Below are positions 16,526 through 22,549 of a stretch of DNA of 25,680 nt, piece after piece. The translations under genes were made by a program, and so were the position numbers. Origin of the DNA: Flavobacterium psychrophilum. Its GTDB lineage: Bacteria; Bacteroidota; Bacteroidia; Flavobacteriales; Flavobacteriaceae. The stretch spans positions 1-25,680 of the forward strand of contig CAMCTL010000034.1 in assembly GCA_945878515.1 (NCBI GenBank), in the 5' to 3' direction. The notes beneath the pieces were generated by a model that was not told the DNA's origin, did not search any database, and saw only the letters and a list, made by a program, of their open reading frames with translations. The stretch's first letter is position 1, and every line of letters begins with the position of its first letter.

Positions 16526-16579
16526 TATTTTTTTATTTTTTATTTACCTAAAGAAATAACTGCAATAATTATTTTTTTT

Positions 16580-16795
16580 TTAGTCGAGTAATTCTTCGCA
16601 ATCAAAACCTTTGTCATTTAACAATTTGACAATCATCTCTAGAATTTTAGTTTCTTCGGTATCAATACGTAAAATTTTGTCACAGTCTTCAAGGTCAAAA
16701 TTCCAAAAGGAATTTTTCAACATATTATCTAAGTGTTGGCTTAATTGTTTAACTCCTTTTTTTGTTTTAACAGATGTTTTGAAAACAAATATCAT
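16580..16795 (-). CDS. small conserved hypothetical protein, about 71 aa
   Basis: Reading from ATG 16807 gives 75 aa. The second Met at 16795 gives MIFVFKTSVKTKK..., a more natural start for a strand-led fold, so I use it. The pattern (beta MIFVFKTSV, helix KKGVKQLSQHLDNML, beta WNFDLEDCDKILRID, helix ILEMIVKLLNDKGF) suggests a ferredoxin-like fold, like small metal-chaperone domains, but no CxxC is present. Function unknown. It is codirectional with its neighbours in the AraC-led gene run. Confidence 0.6.
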   Translation of the reverse strand: MIFVFKTSVKTKKGVKQLSQHLDNMLKNSFWNFDLEDCDKILRIDTEETKILEMIVKLLNDKGFDCEELLD

Positions 16796-16863
16796 AAGCG
16801 AATTCAAGGTTTATTTTATTGTTATTTTGCCGAAATTCCTGCATTATTATTTTAGTCATTTTC

Positions 16864-17307
16864 TTAAAATATTTGATTATTTATTTTAGAAGTTAAGATT
16901 TCAATGGAAACACCCATAAGCCTTTCATAATTTAGTTGAAAAAGCCATATTGCGTGTTTTGCATCACTTTCAGATGTAATTTTGAATAATACCCAGCCTT
17001 CATAACTGCCACCATAAGGGAATTTTTTGGCAAGATTATTTTTGAGTAGCGGAATTCGTAATTCGTTCGTAGTTGCCAAATGAACAGAACCGTCTAAATG
17101 AATATGTCCCAATTCATTTGTGCCTACGTAAAAATCTGCTCCATCAACTTTTTTGCTGTCATATAAATCCCAATGCGTAGCTGAAATAACATTCTGCCAT
17201 TGCTGAATTGCTTTGCTGACCATTTGTGGGTAAGGTGGCATTATGGGTGGTGGAATGATTAGCCCTTTTTCTTCGAGTGTCATAATTTTTGAAATTTGAT
17301 ACTGCAA
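16864..17307 (-). CDS. DUF5519 / luciferase-domain-like protein
   Basis: 147 aa. The central ELGHIHLDGSVHLATT motif (65-80) and the later GGSYEGWVLFKITSESDAKHAIWLFQLNYER fit the DUF5519 (luciferase domain) family, in which a conserved His-x-His lies before a Gly-rich turn and a W-V strand. Despite the family name, light production is not implied. A second start at Met9 (17283) would remove MQYQISKI and is equally possible. It lies 56 bases after the AraC regulator gene in the same direction. Confidence 0.7.
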   Translation of the reverse strand: MQYQISKIMTLEEKGLIIPPPIMPPYPQMVSKAIQQWQNVISATHWDLYDSKKVDGADFYVGTNELGHIHLDGSVHLATTNELRIPLLKNNLAKKFPYGGSYEGWVLFKITSESDAKHAIWLFQLNYERLMGVSIEILTSKINNQIF

Positions 17308-17363
17308 AGATGAGAATGAAAGAGAAGAATTTGTTAGGACAAAAAGTAGGATTGTTGGTACTT

Positions 17364-18224
17364 TTAGGAATGGTTTTTTTTGAACTCTTGTGGCGAAACG
17401 CCAATTTGGTTTTTGAAATATCTTGCAAAGTAACTGCTGTCTTCGAAACCAAGTTGGTCTGCAATTTGGCTTACCGATAATTCTGAAAAATTGAGCAATT
17501 GTTGGGCTTCTAAAATAATTCTTGCTTTAATTAAATCAGAAGTCGTTTGTCCGCTTGTGGCTTTTACAACTGTATTTAATTGATGTGTTGATATATTTAA
17601 TAACGAAGCATATTGAGAGATGGAAATGTTTTTAGCAAAATTAGTTTCAACTAATTTTTTAAATTGTTTAAAAACTACAAGTTGATGATTGTTGCTGTTT
17701 TGATGATTTTGCTGTGAAAATAATTTTTGAATACGCCTTAACAAAACTAAAATCAAGGCTTGTATCGATTCAGTTGATTGCTCAACGCTGTTACATTCTT
17801 GGTAAAGTAAATCTACAATAGGTTGTAATGTTTTTGTGTCTGTTTGCTTGAGTTGTAAAAAAGGATTTTTATGTAGATTGTCTAAATAGGATAGTTCAAA
17901 AAGAATGTTTTTATTTTGGAATATTTGCAGAAAAAAAGGCTCTGTAAATAATATTACATACCCCGCTACATTTTCCCATTCTTCAAATAAATGCAATTGC
18001 CCTGGCGAAATAAAAAACAAGGTGTTGTCTGTAATTGTATAATTTTTATAGTCAATACTCTGCTTGCTTTTGCCATTTGTAACCCATAAAATTTCGTAGA
18101 AATTATGTTTATGGGGAAATGCCACATTTTCAGGTTCTACCATATCCTCAAATCTGTCAACAAGAAAATCAACCTGTTTGTTAGGTTGGTTTAAAAGGTC
18201 GGCAATAGATATGGTTTTTAACAT
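17364..18224 (-). CDS. AraC-family transcriptional regulator
   Basis: 286 aa. A cupin-like sensing domain (about 15-140) carries the HKHNFYEILWV stretch (His38, His40) and ISPGQLH. A C-terminal AraC DNA-binding domain (about 183-284) has two helix-turn-helix units, the second visible as LSVSQIADQLGFEDSSYFARYFKNQIGVSPQEFK. It heads a run of codirectional genes (DUF5519, small protein, MoaF-like, hydrolase, NAD(P)-binding, DoxX, bestrophin), so it probably controls them and itself. Its promoter falls just outside attC-like site 2. The inducer is unknown. Confidence 0.9.
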   Translation of the reverse strand: MLKTISIADLLNQPNKQVDFLVDRFEDMVEPENVAFPHKHNFYEILWVTNGKSKQSIDYKNYTITDNTLFFISPGQLHLFEEWENVAGYVILFTEPFFLQIFQNKNILFELSYLDNLHKNPFLQLKQTDTKTLQPIVDLLYQECNSVEQSTESIQALILVLLRRIQKLFSQQNHQNSNNHQLVVFKQFKKLVETNFAKNISISQYASLLNISTHQLNTVVKATSGQTTSDLIKARIILEAQQLLNFSELSVSQIADQLGFEDSSYFARYFKNQIGVSPQEFKKNHS

Positions 18225-18228
18225 TCGT

Positions 18229-18256
18229 CAAAGATAAAGTCAATGTTTTTAGTCAA
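18229..18256 (-). promoter_or_regulatory. promoter of the AraC-led operon
   Basis: On the minus strand TTG (18254-18256) and TATCTTTG (18229-18236) are separated by 17 bases, within the TTG-N17-23-TAnnTTTG range reported for Flavobacterium. The -7 box ends 4 bases before the ATG at 18224, so the transcript would be leaderless or nearly so. The promoter lies inside the cassette, so the genes do not depend on an outside promoter. Confidence 0.5.
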
Positions 18257-18283
18257 GTGGTTTGAGTTCGCAGGGTGTCTCGT

Positions 18284-18431
18284 AGCATTACAGCTAACGT
18301 TTTGCAGCTTGGCGAAGTGGCGGATTTTGAAGCACTTACTTTCAATTTAGCACTAATGTTTATTTGAAAACCGATTGTTGAATTTAGCACTAAACCCGCC
18401 ATTTTGCCAAACTGCTGTTAGTGGCTGTGCT
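18284..18431 (-). repeat. attC-like recombination site 2 (folded inverted repeat)
   Basis: The left arm (18294-18323) reads CTAACG-TTTT-GCAG-C-TTGGCGAAG-TGGCGG. The complement of the right arm (18396-18422) reads CTAACA-GCAG-T-TTGGCAAAA-TGGCGG. The 4-base bulge and the C/T and G/A differences sit at the same places as in site 1, although the paired bases themselves differ. The 72-base loop holds TTTAGCACTAA twice and AGCACTT once. The outer parts are GTTAGCTGTAATGCT (minus strand, 18284-18298) and GTTAGTGGCTGTGCT (plus strand, 18417-18431). The stop codon of the neighbouring gene (18418) lies inside the right arm, a spacing common in integron cassettes. Confidence 0.72.
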
Positions 18432-19284
18432 TCTTATGTCCTGGTTCATAAATTAATCGTAAAAATGTACTAAATCTTTCATTTTCTCTGCTTACTGGAA
18501 TTCCTGTTACAATACCTATTAGCAAATTGTCTGCAATCCCAACTCGCATTTGAGGTCTAATTGTCATATCAAAATCTCCATTTTCAACTGTCTTATTAAA
18601 TTCTATCCCTATAAAATTCCTTGTACCCGAAATCATATAATGAAAGTTAGAGTTTATTTGCCAACTCGTATTAATTGAATTGTCGGAAAAATGGTGAATA
18701 AATGCTGGTCCAGTGTAAAGTAGTGTATGGAAATTATTTCCAAATCTTTTAGCAACTACAAAAAATGGATTGTAAACATTCCCCGTAAATAATTTGTCTT
18801 TCCCATATTTGTCAAATTCGGTTAGTTCAAATTCTTGAATGTAACCCAAAGCCATACTAGTAGCTCTTTTTTCTGATACATAAAACGAATATTGGGCCGC
18901 TAATTTAAAACTATTTAACTTGTTACTTGGTGCTGTTACATTTCCATTTGTTGGATAATAAATTGAAAAAGGTAATTCAACTTCAAGCCCAAGTCGGTCA
19001 ATAGGTGCCCATTCGTATTCCACAAGTGCTGTATATTTGTCAAAAGTATTGTTGTCAGTTAGCCCAAGTCCAACGTTCCATTCTTTTTCGCCTTTTCTCG
19101 CTCCTAAGTCTCTTATTAAATCAATATACAAAGGTTCTGCGTGAAGTACTTTGTCGGGTGTCTTTTTGTTCTCAACCTCTTGAATAAAAAGGCTGTCTCT
19201 TGTCTCTTTAATTTGTTCTTCTGTCTGTGCTTTGGCACTGGTAACTGCAATTATAGTTAGAAGGGTCAAAACTACTTTTCTCAT
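18418..19284 (-). CDS. predicted outer-membrane beta-barrel protein
   Basis: 288 aa with a signal peptide (about 1-20, SAKAQ cut). The mature part begins with a charged segment, then HAEPLYIDLIRDLGARKGEKEWNVGLGL, a string I associate with a Bacteroidota outer-membrane protein family of unknown substrate. The rest alternates hydrophobic and polar residues in about ten beta strands (for example YTALVEYEWAPIDRLGLEVELPFSIYY), as expected for a small barrel. It is alone in its cassette, and its stop codon overlaps the right arm of attC-like site 2. The gene has no obvious TAnnTTTG promoter nearby. Confidence 0.7.
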   Translation of the reverse strand: MRKVVLTLLTIIAVTSAKAQTEEQIKETRDSLFIQEVENKKTPDKVLHAEPLYIDLIRDLGARKGEKEWNVGLGLTDNNTFDKYTALVEYEWAPIDRLGLEVELPFSIYYPTNGNVTAPSNKLNSFKLAAQYSFYVSEKRATSMALGYIQEFELTEFDKYGKDKLFTGNVYNPFFVVAKRFGNNFHTLLYTGPAFIHHFSDNSINTSWQINSNFHYMISGTRNFIGIEFNKTVENGDFDMTIRPQMRVGIADNLLIGIVTGIPVSRENERFSTFLRLIYEPGHKKHSH

Positions 19285-19354
19285 TTGTCTATTTATTGTA
19301 TTAATTATTTTTAACGTTAAAATTCAGTTTTTACTATTTACGGTCTGTTGGTTC

Positions 19355-19369
19355 AGCATAGCCACTAAC
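19355..19369 (-). other. cassette-boundary (attI-like) junction
   Basis: On the minus strand this reads GTTAGTGGCTATGCT, 14 of 15 bases identical to GTTAGTGGCTGTGCT at the far end of the same gene unit (18417-18431 in inverted orientation). No matching folded arm lies upstream of it (the sequence there is TATATTTATGA), so it looks like the point where a first cassette joined a non-attC site, as at an integron attI. Confidence 0.55.
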
Positions 19370-19439
19370 TCATAAATATACGCAACTCCAAAAGCCACAT
19401 ATCATCTAATCGTTTGATTTTTAAATTTTTATTTTCGAC

Positions 19440-19472
19440 AACACAAATAAACGCATTGCGTTTATTTGTGTT
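19440..19472. repeat. 33-bp near-perfect palindrome downstream of the recombinase gene
   Basis: AACACAAATAAACGC-ATT-GCGTTTATTTGTGTT: fifteen perfect pairs with a 3-base centre. It lies 46 bases after the recombinase stop codon and about 70 bases before the cassette junction. On the minus strand it is not followed by a T tract, which argues against a plain terminator. It could be a recombinase binding site or an RNA stability element. Confidence 0.6.
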
Positions 19473-19518
19473 AGATAGCGTGTTTCTTTAACACTTCCCA
19501 AAAATAGCCAAATTTGCA

Positions 19519-20571
19519 TTACAAATTATCCAACGGGCTTTTTATTTTCCGAATACTTTTGTCGCTTACCTCCGTGTAGAGTAATGTGGTTTTTATGTCA
19601 CTATGTCCCAAGAGTTCTTGTATAAATCGGATGTCGGTGCCTTGTTCTAATAGATGGGTAGCAAAACTGTGGCGCAAACTATGAATCCCGACTGTTTTGT
19701 TGATTTTTGCTTTCAGCATTGCGTTTTTAAAAACCTGTTGGGCGCTTCGGCTGCTGTATTGTCCGCCATATTGACCTTCGAATAAGTAAATTTTGGGTTG
19801 ATACTCTATAAAATAAGCCCGAAGTTGCACAAGGATACTTTCGGGCAAATTGACATAGCGGTCTTTTTTGCCTTTGGCTCGTTCGATAAAAACCTGCATT
19901 GCTTTACTATCGATATCCTTTATTTTTAAATTCACAATTTCCGAAACTCGCAGTCCCAAACCATAACAAAGCTTGAGCATCGTGTTGTGTTTTAGATTAT
20001 CTGTGGTTTCAAAAAGCCTTTTTATATCGGCAGGTGCTATGACTTTGGGCAATTGCAAAGGTTTTTTAGGACGAGGTATTTCTATTAAAAATCGTTCTCT
20101 TCGTAGTACTTGTTCATAATAAAATTTCACGGCATTAATACGGCTATGAATGGTAGCTTCGGTGAGTTTTAATTCATTGATGCAATGCAAGATATAATTC
20201 CTAATATCTTCTACAGTGCAGCTTTGGGCAGGAATTTCTTTGAGGTAGTTTAAATAAATGCCAAACTCATTTCGATAGGTTTTGAGCGTATTTTCACTGT
20301 AACCCTTTAACTGTATCTCTTCGATAAAACGCTTTAAAACCAATTGATTATGATCTTGAATTTGTGACAATGCCGATTTTCCTTCGCTTTGCGATATTTT
20401 AAACCGAATCCTGTTTTCTAAAGTATCAGGAAGATGCCACGCGCCTAGGGTCTGGCTCCAGCGTGCGCCTTCCAATTGTTTGATTCGGGCAATGAGTTCG
20501 GCATTTTTTTCGAAATAAACGGCGATTCGTTTCTCTTTTCGGTGGGTGATGATTTTGGCTTCCCATTTCAT
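19519..20571 (-). CDS. tyrosine recombinase (XerC/D-IntI-like)
   Basis: 350 aa DNA-cutting and rejoining enzyme. An N-terminal stretch (about 1-60, with RWSQTLGAWHLP) is additional to the XerC/D core. A SAM-like core-binding domain (75-160) follows. The catalytic domain carries Arg208 (GLGLRVSEI), Lys233 (AKGKKDR), His297 and Arg300 (HSLRHSFATHLL), His323 (LGHSDIKTT) and nucleophile Tyr332. It ends KSPLDNL, close to the RSPLDxL end of integron integrases, whereas XerC/D proteins usually end in HPR-type tails. The extra domain that classical IntI has between its catalytic boxes is absent here (LPESILVQLRAYFIEYQPKIYLF runs straight on). It lies next to the cassette-like array and reads towards it. 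Confidence 0.85.
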   Translation of the reverse strand: MKWEAKIITHRKEKRIAVYFEKNAELIARIKQLEGARWSQTLGAWHLPDTLENRIRFKISQSEGKSALSQIQDHNQLVLKRFIEEIQLKGYSENTLKTYRNEFGIYLNYLKEIPAQSCTVEDIRNYILHCINELKLTEATIHSRINAVKFYYEQVLRRERFLIEIPRPKKPLQLPKVIAPADIKRLFETTDNLKHNTMLKLCYGLGLRVSEIVNLKIKDIDSKAMQVFIERAKGKKDRYVNLPESILVQLRAYFIEYQPKIYLFEGQYGGQYSSRSAQQVFKNAMLKAKINKTVGIHSLRHSFATHLLEQGTDIRFIQELLGHSDIKTTLLYTEVSDKSIRKIKSPLDNL

Positions 20572-20585
20572 AATCAGATGTTTTG

Positions 20586-20681
20586 AATTAAAAATTAAAA
20601 ATTAAAAATTAAAAATTAAAAATTAAAAATTAAAAATTAAAAATTAAAAATTAAAAATTACGAATTACGAATTAGGAATTA
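20586..20681. repeat. AT-rich tandem repeat, period 7
   Basis: About eleven copies of AATTAAA, continuing into three degenerate units (GAATTAC, GAATTAG, GAATTAT). The array fills the space upstream of the recombinase gene, between it and the HTH gene. Replication slippage may change the copy number. No promoter consensus is visible inside it. Confidence 0.85.
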
Positions 20682-20707
20682 TCCCAAAACGATTCAAGTG
20701 CAATTTT

Positions 20708-21058
20708 CTATTTCTCGGCAAGCAACTCCTTCATAAACGCCGAGGCTTTTTCTATTTGGTCTGGCGACAGTTCTCGAAACTGCGCCATGGGTTGCAAAAT
20801 GGTATGACCCACCCACCCAAACAAGGGCGCATCGGGCGGAATGGGCAAGGCCTCGGTGCTGTAGACTCCTAAAATTTCTTTGGGTGTGCAGCGCAACCCT
20901 ATGCACAGCCGCTCGAGATACAGGAACGAAATAGATTTTGCTTCGTTCTCTAGCATCATTCGGGCTGCACGCTGCGGTATGCCTAGCTTTTTTAAACTAA
21001 AAACGGTGGGTTTTAGCCCTTTTTGTATTAGTATTTCCTTAACTCGAAGCTGTATCAT
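20708..21058 (-). CDS. small helix-turn-helix (XRE/Cro-like) regulator
   Basis: 116 aa from ATG 21058. A longer frame from 21106 exists, but its first codons lie upstream of the TATATTTG promoter and would not be transcribed, so the inner start (MIQLRVKEILIQKG) is preferred. Residues 1-65 fit a Cro/XRE-like DNA-binding domain: RVKEILIQKGL, then KKLGIPQRAARMML, then LERLCIGLRCTPKEILGV. The C-terminal half has a PIPPDAPLFGWVGH patch and a final helix (SPDQIEKASAFMKELL). It is divergent from the 314-aa gene, with the 21-bp repeat array between them, so it probably binds the repeats. Confidence 0.8.
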   Translation of the reverse strand: MIQLRVKEILIQKGLKPTVFSLKKLGIPQRAARMMLENEAKSISFLYLERLCIGLRCTPKEILGVYSTEALPIPPDAPLFGWVGHTILQPMAQFRELSPDQIEKASAFMKELLAEK

Positions 21059-21075
21059 AATCTTACAATTTTTAG

Positions 21076-21106
21076 CAAATATACAAAAAATTACATTTGA
21101 CGTCAA
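21076..21106 (-). promoter_or_regulatory. promoter of the HTH gene, overlapping a repeat unit
   Basis: On the minus strand TTG (21104-21106) and TATATTTG (21076-21083) are separated by 20 bases. The TTG is part of TTGACGTCAA, the core of the first 21-bp repeat unit, so a protein bound there would block the promoter. Confidence 0.65.
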
Positions 21107-21300
21107 TATTTTACTATCTAACGTCGATACTTAACCATCTGAAGTCTATATTTGAACATCTGACGTCGATACTGTACTATCTGACGTCAATACTTAACTA
21201 TCTGACGGCAATACTTAACTATCTAACGGCAATAATAGTCTATTTGACGTCAATAATAGTCTATTTTAAGGCAAAAAGAGACTATTTGATGTAAAAAATG
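21093..21300. repeat. ten degenerate 21-bp tandem repeats with TGACGTCA core
   Basis: The consensus CTATCTGACGTCAATACTTAA repeats every 21 bases from 21093, with the last unit 19 bases. The core TGACGTCA is a perfect 8-bp palindrome in the least changed units. Changes cluster in the flanks (CTTAA against AATAGT) and at single core bases (GACGGCA, AACGTCG). Because 21 bp equals two helix turns, all cores face the same side of the DNA. There are no spacers, so this is not CRISPR. The array fills the space between the divergent HTH and 314-aa genes. Confidence 0.85.
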
Positions 21301-21401
21301 CTATTTATTGTACCCTTTTTTTTTGAAGATATTTATATTTATTGTTTTCTGTTTAATTTATTTTTTTACTTTTATGCTTATTAATCCCCAAATAAAAAAA
21401 C

Positions 21402-22346
21402 ATGAAAGACAATTTAGAAAACACGCTGGGCATGTATCAAAAAGTGCAAGCAACGCTCTCGATGCATGCCGCAGAAACGGCTGCAATTCCTGCTGTGGCA
21501 ACCTTGGCTGCGGAATTAAACACAAAGGTAACCGCCATTTTGACGGTAGCGAGCGATGCAGGTACCGACATTACGGGTTATACGGTGGACAAACAAGTTA
21601 AACGCAACGACTTGAAAACAAAAGTTCTAAAATTGAGCGGTGCTATTGTGGCGCATACTGCTATGACAGCCGATTTTAAAACTTTGGAAAAATGCGATGA
21701 AACGCCTAGTCAAATAGACGCTATGCGAGACAATGATTTTTATGTATATGCCAAATTGGTTATCGACGAAGTGACGCCAATCATGGTAGCATTGACCCCC
21801 TATGGTGTGGTAGCTGCCGATCTTACGGCTGCCAATACCTCGGCCGACGCCTACCTAAAAGCGATTCAGGCACCTAAAGCGCAAATTAACGAGAGAAGCA
21901 ATAGTATAAATGAACTAACTGATTTGTTTGCAGCAACTACGACTTTTCTTACCGATAAGTTGGATAAAGTGATGGGCGTTTTTATCACCACCAACCCCAA
22001 TTTGTATAATACTTATATGGGTGCGCGCAGCATAGACGATACTACTGCTGCTGCAGAAGCTGACTATGATTTGGTTATAAATGCTAATGCTTTAAGTTTA
22101 GTGGCAGAGTTGCCCTATTTATCTAGTCGTAGTTTTAGGTTTCAAAATACCGGCACTGTGCCACTTAGCTTTGCTTTAAGTGCTACGGCAAACACTCTAG
22201 AAGGGGATGTTCTAGTGCTAGAACCTACCGCATCAGCACAACGCGGCACCACCAGCCTCAACACCAACTCCCTTGCTACAAAGCTTTATGTAAAAAATGC
22301 CGATTTGGTCGTGGGAGGTAGTTATAAAATATGGTTAGAAGAGTAG
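21402..22346 (+). CDS. hypothetical protein, 314 aa, helical N-terminus and beta-rich C-terminus
   Basis: I do not recognise the family. Residues 1-225 are Ala/Thr-rich and helical, with repeated amphipathic stretches (for example LAAELNTKVTAILTVASDAG and LTDLFAATTTFLTDKLDKV). Residues about 235-314 look like a beta sandwich (RSFRFQNTGTVPLSFALSATANTLEGDVLVLEP, then KLYVKNADLVVGGSYKIWLEE). No signal peptide or membrane segment is visible. The base composition is richer in G and C than the AT-rich genes around it. It is divergent from the HTH gene across the 21-bp repeat array and is followed by a terminator, so the three form one module. Confidence 0.7.
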   Translation: MKDNLENTLGMYQKVQATLSMHAAETAAIPAVATLAAELNTKVTAILTVASDAGTDITGYTVDKQVKRNDLKTKVLKLSGAIVAHTAMTADFKTLEKCDETPSQIDAMRDNDFYVYAKLVIDEVTPIMVALTPYGVVAADLTAANTSADAYLKAIQAPKAQINERSNSINELTDLFAATTTFLTDKLDKVMGVFITTNPNLYNTYMGARSIDDTTAAAEADYDLVINANALSLVAELPYLSSRSFRFQNTGTVPLSFALSATANTLEGDVLVLEPTASAQRGTTSLNTNSLATKLYVKNADLVVGGSYKIWLEE

Positions 22347-22380
22347 GGTATTTTCGATTGTTTAAAGGTTTAATACGAAT

Positions 22381-22414
22381 AAAAAAAACGCTATCGAAAG
22401 AGGGCGTTTTTTTT
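22381..22414 (+). terminator. terminator after the 314-aa protein gene
   Basis: AAAACGC / GCGTTTT hairpin (loop about 12 bases) with A and T runs on the two sides, 35 bases past the stop codon at 22346. Confidence 0.7.
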
Positions 22415-22549
22415 GGGTTGGTGTTTTCTTGACATTTGTTGCAAAATAAAGTCTTTCTTATGGAACTTAAGGGTACAAAAAACAGTACCTCTGGCGTTTC
22501 CATTAGCCGCTTGAGAGCAACATAGCATTTCAAAAGGCTTTATTTATTT

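Noticed and set aside
16611..16889. 92-aa frame on the plus strand
   Set aside because: It is antisense to the coherent 71-75-aa and DUF5519 genes and shows no protein-like features of its own.
19440..19472. Intrinsic terminator of the recombinase gene
   Set aside because: The palindrome is strong, but the minus strand after it reads GTCGAAAATAAAA rather than a T tract.
20586..20681. Replication origin or iteron array
   Set aside because: The repeat is simple AT sequence with no initiator gene or binding boxes nearby.
21093..21300. CRISPR array
   Set aside because: Units follow one another without spacers, are only 21 bp and are degenerate; no cas genes are nearby.
21308..21601. 97-aa frame on the plus strand overlapping the 314-aa gene
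   Set aside because: It is an out-of-frame reading of the longer gene's start; its later part is Cys/Gly-rich nonsense compared with the coherent 314-aa frame.
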